From positions 310,001 to 374,000 of the forward strand of contig JAXLRI010000005.1 of the NCBI GenBank assembly GCA_046331175.1: a stretch of 64,000 nucleotides of DNA. The letters are read 5' to 3'. The notes under the pieces were generated by a model. It did not search any database. It saw only the letters and a list, made by a program, of their open reading frames with translations, and was not told the origin of the DNA. Shown here piece after piece: positions 1-6,431 of this stretch. The DNA is from JAWKIW01 sp046331175. Lineage in GTDB: Bacteria > Actinomycetota > Acidimicrobiia > Acidimicrobiales > Acidimicrobilacustridaceae. A program made the position numbers and the translations under genes. The stretch's first letter is position 1. Every line of letters begins with the position of its first letter.

Positions 1-489
1 CGCCGAGAGCCGCATCACGAACAGCGACACGTCCGTCGGGACACCAGCCAGCACCACCGTGGCCTCACCGAAGTCGACCTCGCCCTTGGCCCCCAACGGA
101 TGGTGCTGCGGCACCGACACGTCGGCGAGCGGGAACGTCTGACGTTCCCGAACCGCCTTCACGTAGCGGCGCACCGTCGACTCGCCCACATCCGCGCCGT
201 GCTCGCGGACCAGCCGCTGCCACACCCGCCGAGCCGTGTGCCGCTGCTTGCGCGGCCACTTCTGGTCCTCCTCGAGCCAGCCGTCGATGATCGGCTTGAA
301 CTGGTCCATCTTCGGAGCCGGCCGCTCCGGCACCTTCCGCGGCGGCGGGACCGCCGACTCCAGCGCCGCTCGGACGTCTCGACGGTGAACACCGAACTCG
401 CGGGCCAGCGCCCGGATCGACTTCGTCTCCTCCGACGCCCGGGCGCGACGGATCTGCTCGTAGATCTGCACCTTCGACCTCTTCGTCAT
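1..489 (-). CDS. istA: IS21-family transposase IstA, N-terminal 163 residues (partial)
   Basis: The frame is open from an ATG at 489-487 to the window edge with no stop. It starts MTKRSKVQIYEQIRRAR, followed by a helix-turn-helix region (SIRALAREFGVHRRDVRAAL, about residues 22-41) and reaches the first strand of the DDE/RNase H catalytic fold at GEVDFGEA (about residues 133-140), whose Asp is the first catalytic carboxylate in IstA. The next stretch, ending VMRLSA, is also typical of IstA. The C-terminal two thirds and the istB ATPase helper would be to the left. The gene looks intact as far as it can be read. Confidence 0.85.
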   Translation of the reverse strand, partial: MTKRSKVQIYEQIRRARASEETKSIRALAREFGVHRRDVRAALESAVPPPRKVPERPAPKMDQFKPIIDGWLEEDQKWPRKQRHTARRVWQRLVREHGADVGESTVRRYVKAVRERQTFPLADVSVPQHHPLGAKGEVDFGEATVVLAGVPTDVSLFVMRLSA

Positions 490-557
490 CCCCACACGCC
501 ACCGCCACCAGCCACGCCAGTCGCGGACCCCCAAGGCGCCCCAAGGTGGGGCCAAAT

Positions 558-619
558 CAGACGAGCACTACCGCTCCAAGTGGGGCCAGATCAGGTGAGC
601 ACACCCACACAGGTGAGCA
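558..619. repeat. IS21 terminal repeat blocks
   Basis: Three copies of a ten-base block occur in the same orientation: cagacgagca at 558-567, caggtgagca at 592-601 and caggtgagca at 610-619. The first two are parts of longer 23-24 nt repeats (545-568 and 580-603) that share tggggccanatcag. Multiple transposase-binding repeats next to a terminal CA are characteristic of IS21 ends. Confidence 0.7.
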
Positions 620-711
620 TCTGACTTCCGTCCCGTCCGGTTCGTGTCAGGGCCGCGCCTCGTCGAGCCAAACCCGAGCACCCCGAGCTGCCGCTCGATT
701 CGCTCGAGCTG

Positions 712-1189
712 GTGTCCTTCGAGCCGGACTCGGTGGCGGCCGACGAAGCCGAGCCGGCCCTGCGGAAGATGGGCCGGCCGAGGAAGTGGTCGAGCGAGGC
801 AGAGCGGAAGCGCGCCTACCGCGAGCGCCTCGCGGCCGACCTGGCCGAGCCCGAACGGCTCCGCCGCGAGCTCGAAACGCGAAGCTTCGGGTCGCTGATC
901 GAGACCGCCGGCTGGCCGAAGCCGAGCGCGATCTGGCCCGCGCTGAGGCCGAGATCAAGCGCAGATCGGAGCGCGAGATCGAGCTCAAGGCACCGTCCGA
1001 CGACTCGAAGCGAAGGTCGACGACTGGCGTTCGCGACCCAACGCTCTCTCCAGGAACCTCGAGGCCGAACGCGCGAGGGCCTCCGTGCCGACCACGATGC
1101 CGCCGACGACTGGGACCATACCGAGTCGTCCCTTGTCACCGACGAAGCGGACGACTCCGAAGAATGCGCAGCGCCAGAAGCGGAGGTAG
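712..1189 (+). pseudogene. Decayed gene with GRPRKW/KRAYRER motif, two frame changes
   Basis: Three frames each carry protein-like sequence in succession. The first (from GTG 712) has GRPRKWSSEAERKRAYRERL followed by AADLAEPERLRRELE. The second continues with a charged coiled-coil run (DRRLAEAERDLARAEAEIK, about 895-1000). The third reads LEAKVDDWRSRPNALSRNLE and ends in a basic tail at TAG 1187-1189. Together they make a continuous basic coiled-coil protein, so two indels have broken the gene. Short proteins with the KRAYRER motif are often found in actinobacterial mobile elements, but I cannot name the family. The position between an IS end and an attachment-site copy supports decay in a mobile region. 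Confidence 0.5.
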
Positions 1190-1230
1190 TCGAGCGCTAG
1201 TTTGGTGTCGTGTCCGGGGGAGGGGCAGAG

Positions 1231-1575
1231 GTGTCGAGTGGGACGCCGAGTGACCAGCTGTCGCCCATCCATCGCGTGTGGCTCGCTGCCGATGCGGTCG
1301 CAGTCGTGGGCTTCTTCGGCTTCCTCTTGTTCGGGTTCATCGGACTGATCCCGTTCGGACTCGGCGTCCTCCTGGCCTTCATCTGCGGCATCGTCCTGTT
1401 CCCGCTGGACCTCATGCAGCGTCGCTGGCTCGTCAAGGAATTCGAGCGTCTGATCCGGCGCCCTTCATGGAGTGCTGCGGCTCCCTGTCGCTTCCTCACC
1501 GCGGACAGGTATTCGTGTTCAGAGCCGAGGGTCGCCTCGCCGGTCGTTTCACGGCGCGGCCGGCAACGGCGGTGA
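1231..1575 (+). CDS. Small membrane protein, two transmembrane segments
   Basis: GTG 1231 is preceded by GGGGGAGGGG at 1216-1225, a better start than the in-frame GTG at 1210. The product (114 residues) begins with a short polar head, then two hydrophobic stretches (about residues 18-36 and 40-55) and a basic segment, LMQRRWLVKEFERLIRRP. After that the frame becomes Arg/Ser rich and less protein-like, while the frame of the next entry takes over, so the two may be one gene split by a frameshift near 1460. Base composition is visibly less GC rich than the rest of the window. No family recognised. Confidence 0.45.
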   Translation: MSSGTPSDQLSPIHRVWLAADAVAVVGFFGFLLFGFIGLIPFGLGVLLAFICGIVLFPLDLMQRRWLVKEFERLIRRPSWSAAAPCRFLTADRYSCSEPRVASPVVSRRGRQRR

Positions 1576-1853
1576 TCGGGTTCGACGAAGCGGCCTTCGT
1601 TGCCTTGGCGCAGGGTCCGATGCTGAGTCGCCAGCGGCGCTGCGTCATCGCGAAGGGCGAGCCGGTGGATCTCGAGGTCATGGTCAATAGCCGCGACTGC
1701 GTACTCGTCGAGCGCTCCAGTGGCCTCCGCCTGCAGTTGTTGGCCGGGAGTGGGACCGGCGCGGGAGTCGCTCGGCACTTCGGGCTCGACGGCGGGCATG
1801 CGGAGGTCGCAGACCAACTGTCGCCGGCACTCGCGTCATCCGGATGGCTCTGA
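1467..1853 (+). CDS. Hypothetical protein (possibly the 3' part of the preceding gene)
   Basis: From ATG 1467 the frame gives 128 residues with ordinary composition (GQVFVFRAEGRLAGRF, VIGFDEAAFVALAQG, VDLEVMVNSRDCVLVERS). It overlaps the end of the preceding ORF by 109 nt and has no ribosome-binding site. The simplest reading is that the membrane anchor encoded upstream and this soluble domain were once a single protein, now separated by a frameshift, within the decayed mobile region. A real overlapping gene cannot be excluded. Confidence 0.4.
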   Translation: MECCGSLSLPHRGQVFVFRAEGRLAGRFTARPATAVIGFDEAAFVALAQGPMLSRQRRCVIAKGEPVDLEVMVNSRDCVLVERSSGLRLQLLAGSGTGAGVARHFGLDGGHAEVADQLSPALASSGWL

Positions 1854-1978
1854 GGAGCAGCCGCCGTTCGTTGACACCGGATTGACACCGGAGATGGCGG
1901 TTCTGGCGTCGATTCCCGGTTCTGGCGGCTCATCGGTGAGCCACATGTGCTGGTAGAGCCGCTGGTGCTCGTTCTGGG

Positions 1979-2026
1979 CTCGCTTACAAGGAGGGGGTCG
2001 GGGGTTCGCGTCCCTCAGCGCCCACC
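1979..2026 (+). other. tRNA-Val(UAC) 3'-half fragment, candidate att site
   Basis: The stretch matches the 3' half of a bacterial tRNA-Val: anticodon loop CTTACAA (1983-1989) with anticodon TAC, 3' stem GGAGG, variable loop GGTC, T-arm GGGGG-TTCGCGT-CCCTC, acceptor strand AGCGCCC, then ACC. The 5' half is absent: upstream bases cannot form the D-arm or the GGGCGCT acceptor strand, and the anticodon stem already mismatches at 1978 and 1982. A 3' half alone is what site-specific integration into a tRNA gene leaves at the far end of the insert. The intact tRNA would then be outside the window, probably to the left beyond the IS21 element. Confidence 0.65.
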
Positions 2027-2040
2027 CAGCCTGACCTGGG

Positions 2041-2090
2041 GTCTCGGCACGGTGGTGCGTGCACCCGATGAGCCCGATCGGTGCCGAGAC
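2041..2090. repeat. 10-bp perfect inverted repeat beside the tRNA fragment
   Basis: gtctcggcac at 2041-2050 and gtgccgagac at 2081-2090 are perfect inverted copies around a 30-nt loop, directly followed by a smaller hairpin (ggtcc/ggacc, 2095-2110). It lies 15 nt outside the tRNA-Val fragment. It could be a terminator for the minus-strand nuclease gene ending at 2213 or a protein-binding site linked to the integration boundary. The rest of 1854-2212 holds a direct repeat of ttgacaccgg (1871-1880 and 1882-1891) and no gene that I can support. Confidence 0.5.
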
Positions 2091-2212
2091 ACCGGGTCCG
2101 ACACCGGACCTGGCTCGGGCGGTTGCTCCGAAGCCCGTGCTTCGGATCGCTCGGCGGCGCGCCGCCGCTTCTCGGCCGAGGGCTCGGTCATGGTGTCGGC
2201 CTCCCTGCACCC

Positions 2213-3226
2213 CTAGGCGGGCGCCTGCTTGTCTGGAGGCGATCGCGTCTCGGCCGGGGCCTGCGTCGCCGCGGCGTGGGCGGCAGCGATCGGGGCCGGG
2301 ATTCGTCCCTTGGCCGAGATCTCGTAGCCGTGGGCGATCGCCCAGGCGCGGATCTGCGCCGGCGTGGCCGGAGCGGCCGGCACCGGGCCCGCTGCCGGGA
2401 GCGAGCTGGCCCGCGGTCCGGCGGCGAGGTGGTCGGCGTGCTCCACGAGGGCGGCGCCGAGGAAGCGGTAGGCCCACTCCTGGGCGAGCGGGCGGGTCTC
2501 GGCGAACACGATCGGTACCGACGGGAAGCGCACCTGGGCCTCGGCGAGGCCCTCGACGACGATCGCGGGCCGGACGTGGGCCAGCTTGAACACGGCGGAG
2601 TAGCGGTCCTCGACGACCACTGCGGCGTGGGGGAGGTCGGCGAGGGCGGCGAGCAGGTAGCGGAGCTTGCCCGTGGTCATGGTGGACACGAGGTCGGCGA
2701 GGCTCTTGCGCTCGACGGCGGCCACGATCGTGCCGTCGACCTCGACCCCGTAGTCGCCGGCGGGGAGGGCCCGCTTGCGGGTGGTGGCCTGTTGGGCGGA
2801 GAACCGCCACGGGTACCGCTCGTGGCTGTCGACGAGGATCTCCAGCACCTGACCCGAGGCCCGCCGGGTGGGCACCGACACGTTCGGGCGGGCCTGGCGG
2901 GTGGTGCGGGCGCTCTGCCAGAAGATCACCTCGCGCCCTCGGGCCCGGGCGAAGACGAACTGGGAGCGGTTCTCCCTGCCTCGGTCGAGCACGAGGTCGA
3001 TCGCCGCGCCTCGGCGGACGCAGGACCGCACCGGCACCCGTTCGACGATCTCCGGCTCGTCGGGCCAGTCCTCGGACGGGTGGCAGTACACCTTGGCCGT
3101 CCGGGGCCAGGTCTCGCGCACCTTCAGCACGACGCCGGACTCGGTCAGCGGCAGCCGCAACAGGTAGGGCAGCGTCGAGTCGGGATCCGGGTTGCGGGCG
3201 ATGAGGAGGTCGTCCACGTCGACCAT
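2213..3226 (-). CDS. ERCC4-domain nuclease fused to an Lsr2-type DNA-binding domain
   Basis: A 337-residue protein. Residues 1-125 are an unrecognised N-terminal domain. Residues 128-245 are an XPF/ERCC4-type nuclease: LVDSHERYPW (Asp133), AGDYG (158-161) and VERKSLADL (171-179) reproduce the D...GDY...ERKxxxDL active site, so it should be catalytic. After a Pro/Ala-rich linker, residues 288-320 (TPAQIRAWAIAHGYEISAKG, then RIP) match the C-terminal DNA-binding domain of Lsr2, with its RGR-like AT-hook loop as KGR. The role is therefore cleavage of structured or AT-rich DNA; whether in repair or in defence against foreign DNA is not shown. It sits just outside the proposed integration boundary. 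Confidence 0.85.
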   Translation of the reverse strand: MVDVDDLLIARNPDPDSTLPYLLRLPLTESGVVLKVRETWPRTAKVYCHPSEDWPDEPEIVERVPVRSCVRRGAAIDLVLDRGRENRSQFVFARARGREVIFWQSARTTRQARPNVSVPTRRASGQVLEILVDSHERYPWRFSAQQATTRKRALPAGDYGVEVDGTIVAAVERKSLADLVSTMTTGKLRYLLAALADLPHAAVVVEDRYSAVFKLAHVRPAIVVEGLAEAQVRFPSVPIVFAETRPLAQEWAYRFLGAALVEHADHLAAGPRASSLPAAGPVPAAPATPAQIRAWAIAHGYEISAKGRIPAPIAAAHAAATQAPAETRSPPDKQAPA

Positions 3227-3417
3227 GCCTAGCGCCTGGAGGTCGTCGAGTGGCGCGATGCCGGCCAGGCGTCACCTCGCCATCGGCGGCGCCGAACCGC
3301 ATCGTCGGCAGGGGCCCCGGTCTGAGCGGTCCGGTGCTGCCCGGTAGCGTCGGATCGCCGAAACGGTCGCGGCGGCGGGGCGGTCCCCGCCGACGTCGGG
3401 AGCGCAGGAGGAACGCC

Positions 3418-3777
3418 GTGGGCGACGCAGTGGTGAGGTTCCAGACGGTGGTGGTCAACGTGACCGACATGCCCCGGGCACGTGACTTCTGGACCGCGGT
3501 GCTCGGTGTGGGCGTGGCGCGCGACATCGGGGACTTCTTCTGCTGGCTCGAACCCCAACAGCCTGGCGGTGTCGCCGTGGCGCTGCAGCTGGTCGGTGAT
3601 CCCAAGCAGGGCCGCAACCGCGTGCACCTCGACACCTCGGTCGACGATCTCGACGAGGCCCGCCATCGCATCGAGGCGCTCGGTGGCTCGTTCGTGGAGG
3701 AGCACGAGATGGGCGGGTTCCGGTGGTTCGTCATGGCCGATCCGGAGGGCAACGAGCTCTGCATCGCCGCCGGCTGA
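3418..3777 (+). CDS. VOC (glyoxalase/bleomycin resistance) superfamily protein
   Basis: GTG 3418 follows AGGAGG at 3406-3411, which fixes this start over the longer frame upstream. The 119-residue product is one VOC module: FQTVVVNVTDMPRARDFWTA at the N-terminus, a central NRVHLDTSVDDLDEA with a metal-ligand-like His, and a C-terminal MADPEGNELCIA, the usual DPxGNxxxL ending. Such proteins bind a divalent metal and act as lyases, isomerases, dioxygenases or antibiotic-binding proteins. The substrate cannot be told from sequence. Single gene. Confidence 0.85.
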   Translation: MGDAVVRFQTVVVNVTDMPRARDFWTAVLGVGVARDIGDFFCWLEPQQPGGVAVALQLVGDPKQGRNRVHLDTSVDDLDEARHRIEALGGSFVEEHEMGGFRWFVMADPEGNELCIAAG

Positions 3778-3822
3778 CGCCGCCGTGCCGGCGGTGGTTG
3801 CGAGCGGGCTCGCGCCGGCGCG

Positions 3823-3828
3823 TATATT
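3823..3828 (+). promoter_or_regulatory. Likely -10 element (TATATT) of the MpaB-like gene
   Basis: TATATT stands out in this GC-rich context, with TTGCGA at 3798-3803 as a possible -35. It ends 5 nt before the GTG at 3834, so a transcript starting there would be leaderless or carry a 38-nt leader to ATG 3873. Confidence 0.45.
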
Positions 3829-3872
3829 GACAGGTGACAACAACTCGTCCCCGTCCGTCGGTGGAGGTCGCC

Positions 3873-4805
3873 ATGTCCGCAGCCAGGGAGCGTGCCGAAG
3901 GGGCGCCGCTCGGCCCCGGATCGCTGCTGTGGGGGATCGCCGGCGATCCCCGCAGCCTCATCCCGGGGACGGCCGCCGGGATCATGCAGCTGATGCTGCC
4001 GGGCCTCGGCGCCGGCGTCACCGACCACTCGAACTTCTTCGACGACCCCTACGACCGCATCTTCCGGTCGATCCCCTACATCTGGGGCTCGATCTTCGCC
4101 GCCGACGACGGCGAGGGCGACGAGCGGGGTCGCCAGATCCGCGACTTCCACCCCGACATCAAGGGCGTCGACGACAAGGGACGCTCGTACCACGCGCTCG
4201 ATCCCGACGTCTTCTGGTGGGCCCACGCCACCTTCACCTGGGAGATGTTCCGGGCCCACGAGCTGTACTTCCCGATCCCGCTGCGCCGGGCCCAGAAGGA
4301 GCAGCTCTACGCCGAGACCGTCACGTGGTACCGCCGCTACGGCGTCAGCGACCGACCGGTGCCGCTCACCTACGACGCCTTCCGGGCCCGCTTCGACGAG
4401 ATCTGCCGCGAGGAGCTCGAGCTCACGCCGGCGGTGCAGTGGGTGCTCGACCCGAACAGCAATCCGGCGTCGAAGGCCGAGCCCGTGCGCCTGCCCGGCC
4501 GGCTCGGCATCCTCGACGGGCTCGCCACCCACGTCGGCTCCGAGCTGCTGCGGGTGCTGGTGTACGGCGGCATGCCCGACGTCATCCGGCGCCGGTTCGG
4601 CTTCCGCTGGACCAACCGCGACCGGGCTGCCTTCGTCTCGGTCTGCGCGGGTCTGCGAGCGCTGACCCCGGCCATCGACCGGGGCGCGCTGGCCCTCGCG
4701 TGGCCCGAGGGCACGCCGCACCTGGCCCCCGGGACCGATGGCACCGTGGTGATCGCCGGCCCGAACCCCCGCCAGCGTCGCCGCCCCGAACCCGCCGCTG
4801 CCTGA
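3873..4805 (+). CDS. Oxygenase MpaB family protein (DUF2236, latex-clearing-like)
   Basis: A 310-residue protein of the MpaB/DUF2236 family, helical proteins related to the rubber oxygenase Lcp and mycophenolic acid enzyme MpaB, thought to be heme oxygenases. Diagnostic features are the N-terminal GPGSLLWGIAGDPRSLIPG, the HSNFFDDPYDRIFRS segment, DPDVFWWAHATFTWEMF with a His expected near the heme, and a C-terminal domain with FGFRWTNRDR. ATG 3873 has GGTGGAGG just upstream; an alternative GTG at 3834 adds 13 residues and could serve a leaderless transcript from the TATATT at 3823. Substrate unknown. Confidence 0.8.
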   Translation: MSAARERAEGAPLGPGSLLWGIAGDPRSLIPGTAAGIMQLMLPGLGAGVTDHSNFFDDPYDRIFRSIPYIWGSIFAADDGEGDERGRQIRDFHPDIKGVDDKGRSYHALDPDVFWWAHATFTWEMFRAHELYFPIPLRRAQKEQLYAETVTWYRRYGVSDRPVPLTYDAFRARFDEICREELELTPAVQWVLDPNSNPASKAEPVRLPGRLGILDGLATHVGSELLRVLVYGGMPDVIRRRFGFRWTNRDRAAFVSVCAGLRALTPAIDRGALALAWPEGTPHLAPGTDGTVVIAGPNPRQRRRPEPAAA

Positions 4806-4878
4806 CCACCGACGTCGCCCGACCGCCGCCGGCCGAACCCGTTCGCCCCGCGAGCCGGTCGCCTGGGAGGGTGGGCCC

Positions 4879-5259
4879 ATGGCCGAGCCCGACCCGTCCC
4901 CGAGCGACCCGACGACGACGCCCGTCACCACGGGCGCGCTCGTCGACCGCGTGCAGGGCGACCTCCGAGCCGCCCGCCTGGCGCGCGACCAGGTCGCCGC
5001 AGCCGCCCTCCGCAGCCTGCACGCTGCCCTGCAGAACGCCGAGGCCCCGCCCATCGAGATCGGTGGCGCCGTCCGGCTCGACGGCACCTCGCCGGAGGCG
5101 ATCCGACACGTGCTCGACGCCGAGGCCGAGCAGGCGGTGGTGCGACGTGAGGTCGCCGAGCGCACCGAGGCGGCCGCGACCTACCGCCGCCACGGCCAGG
5201 ACGAGGCGGCCGCCCGTGTCGAGGCCGAGGTGGCCGTGCTGGAGGAGTACCGCCGGTAG
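4879..5259 (+). CDS. GatB/YqeY domain-like protein
   Basis: The 126-residue product has ALVDRVQGDLRAARLARDQV followed by AALRSLHAALQNAE, the core pattern of the YqeY family (related to the tRNA-binding tail of GatB), then a helical region ending VEAEVAVLEEYRR. The gap between the two halves differs from typical YqeY, and the protein is shorter than the usual 145-150 residues. GGGAGGG lies ahead of ATG 4879. Its stop codon overlaps the -10 element proposed for upp, ten bases downstream, so it may be read together with upp. YqeY is of unknown function. Confidence 0.7.
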   Translation: MAEPDPSPSDPTTTPVTTGALVDRVQGDLRAARLARDQVAAAALRSLHAALQNAEAPPIEIGGAVRLDGTSPEAIRHVLDAEAEQAVVRREVAERTEAAATYRRHGQDEAAARVEAEVAVLEEYRR

Positions 5260-5262
5260 GTT
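5257..5262 (+). promoter_or_regulatory. Leaderless-type -10 element (TAGGTT) of upp
   Basis: TAGGTT ends 6 nt before GTG 5269; its TAG is also the stop codon of the preceding gene. No Shine-Dalgarno sequence precedes the start. Confidence 0.45.
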
Positions 5263-5268
5263 CTCGGC

Positions 5269-5892
5269 GTGCCGCTGCACCTGCTCGACCACCCGCTCGC
5301 CGCCCACCGGCTGTCCCGGCTGCGCGACGCCACCACCGAGTCGGACCGCTTCCGCCGGATCATCCGTGAGCTGACGACCATGCTCGTCTACGAGGCCACC
5401 CGCGACCTCGACGTGCGGCCGGTGGTCGTGCAGACGCCGACGGGCGAGGCCAACAGCTACGAGGTGGCCCAGGTGCCGATCGTCGTGCCCGTGCTGCGGG
5501 CCGGGCTGGCCATGATGGACGCGGCCCTGTCCCTGCTGCCCGACTCGCGGGTGGGCTTGGTCGGGCTGCGCCGTGACGAGGCGACGCTCGAGGTCAGTGA
5601 GTACGCCGACACCGTTCCCCGCGACCTCGCCGGCCAGCCGGCGCTGATCTGCGATCCGATGCTCGCAACTGGTGGGTCGGTGCGCCACGTGATCGATCTG
5701 CTCGGCCACCACGACGTCGGGCCCATCACGGTGCTGTCGCTGGTGGCCTCGCCCGACGGGGTGGCCAACGTCCTCGACCACGATCCCGCCGTCGAGCTGT
5801 GGGTGGGCGCCGTCGACCACGGCCTCGACGACCGGGGCTTCATCGTGCCGGGCCTCGGCGACGCCGGCGACCGGGCCTACGGCCTGCGCTGA
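5269..5892 (+). CDS. upp: Uracil phosphoribosyltransferase
   Basis: Upp converts uracil and PRPP to UMP (pyrimidine salvage, cytosol). The 207-residue length is standard. Visible signatures are FRRIIRELTTMLVYEATRDL, the flexible VPVLRAGLAMMDA segment, the PRPP-binding loop ALICDPMLATGGS (about residues 124-136), and the uracil-recognising tail near the C-terminus, AVDHGLDDRGFIVPGLGDAG. The start GTG has a -10-like hexamer 6 nt upstream and no ribosome-binding site, pointing to a leaderless message, although transcription from the YqeY-like gene is also possible. Confidence 0.93.
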   Translation: MPLHLLDHPLAAHRLSRLRDATTESDRFRRIIRELTTMLVYEATRDLDVRPVVVQTPTGEANSYEVAQVPIVVPVLRAGLAMMDAALSLLPDSRVGLVGLRRDEATLEVSEYADTVPRDLAGQPALICDPMLATGGSVRHVIDLLGHHDVGPITVLSLVASPDGVANVLDHDPAVELWVGAVDHGLDDRGFIVPGLGDAGDRAYGLR

Positions 5893-5937
5893 CGTCGGCT
5901 CGCACCCGGTCCGGTCGGCTCGCACTGGCACGGGTGC

Positions 5938-6381
5938 TCAGGCCCGACGGATCCGCCACCGCCGGCGGGGCCGTGGCCCGACGTCGAGGCCCAGCTCGCG
6001 CCCGTAGGCGGCCAGTCCCTCGCTCGGTCCCAGCACGAACCGCTTCATCACCCGCTGCACCGGCCAGCAGACCGTGGTGTCGCTGAGCAGCAGCTCCACG
6101 TTCATCTCGGCCTCGTCGTCCTCGTCGTCGCCGTGCCAGGTGCCGCCGAGGTTCCGGCGCAGGACCTCGCCCACGTAGGCCCCCATGGCGAACACCCGCA
6201 TGCCGAGCTGCACGTCGAGCAGGCCGCCCTTCACCGGCGCCCCGTTGCGGCTCTGCTCGTCGAAGAAGCGGTCGACCTCCCACAGCGAGGCCGGACTGAA
6301 GTCGGCGCCGTACTTCGAGGTGCGCAGCGCCACCGCCATCAGCTCGGCCGCCTCGAGGACGTCCTCGACGATCTCGCCCAC
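5938..6381 (-). CDS. Conserved hypothetical protein
   Basis: 147 residues, soluble and acidic in the middle (GTWHGDDEDDEAEMNVEL), basic at the C-terminus (GPRPRRRWRIRRA). Segments such as DRFFDEQSR, MGAYVGEVLRRNLGGTW and a following VCWPVQRVMKRFV resemble DUF3806-type proteins, where a predicted alpha/beta domain measures or binds an unknown partner; this is a weak match by eye. The GTG start is directly preceded by a TAGGTT hexamer with a 7-nt gap. It ends convergently with upp. Confidence 0.7.
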   Translation of the reverse strand: MGEIVEDVLEAAELMAVALRTSKYGADFSPASLWEVDRFFDEQSRNGAPVKGGLLDVQLGMRVFAMGAYVGEVLRRNLGGTWHGDDEDDEAEMNVELLLSDTTVCWPVQRVMKRFVLGPSEGLAAYGRELGLDVGPRPRRRWRIRRA

Positions 6382-6388
6382 CGGGCCG

Positions 6389-6394
6389 AACCTA
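6389..6394 (-). promoter_or_regulatory. Leaderless-type -10 element (TAGGTT)
   Basis: On the minus strand TAGGTT is separated by 7 nt from GTG 6381, and no ribosome-binding site is present. Confidence 0.45.
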
Positions 6395-6431
6395 ACGCGC
6401 CCGCGACGTCGACGTCGCGGGAACGGCCGGC

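Larger units (their letters stand above)
1..619 (-). mobile_element. IS21-family insertion sequence, one end (truncated by window edge)
   Basis: Reading leftwards from 619 there is an IS21-type terminus (three TGCTCACCTG-like blocks, see the repeat entry), about 120 nt of leader, then the start of an istA transposase gene that runs off the left edge. This order (multiple terminal repeats, istA, then istB) is the IS21 plan. Only the istA end is inside the window, so istB and the other terminus should lie further left. The outer boundary at 619 is set by the last CA of the outermost repeat and is approximate; no target duplication can be tested with one end. Confidence 0.8.

Noticed and set aside
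1979..2026. Complete tRNA-Val gene
   Set aside because: The 5' half (acceptor strand and D-arm) is absent and the anticodon stem is mismatched.
1836..5165. Very long minus-strand open frame (1109 codons)
   Set aside because: Arg/Pro/Ala-rich noise from high-GC opposite-strand codon structure; it overlaps well-recognised genes in other frames.
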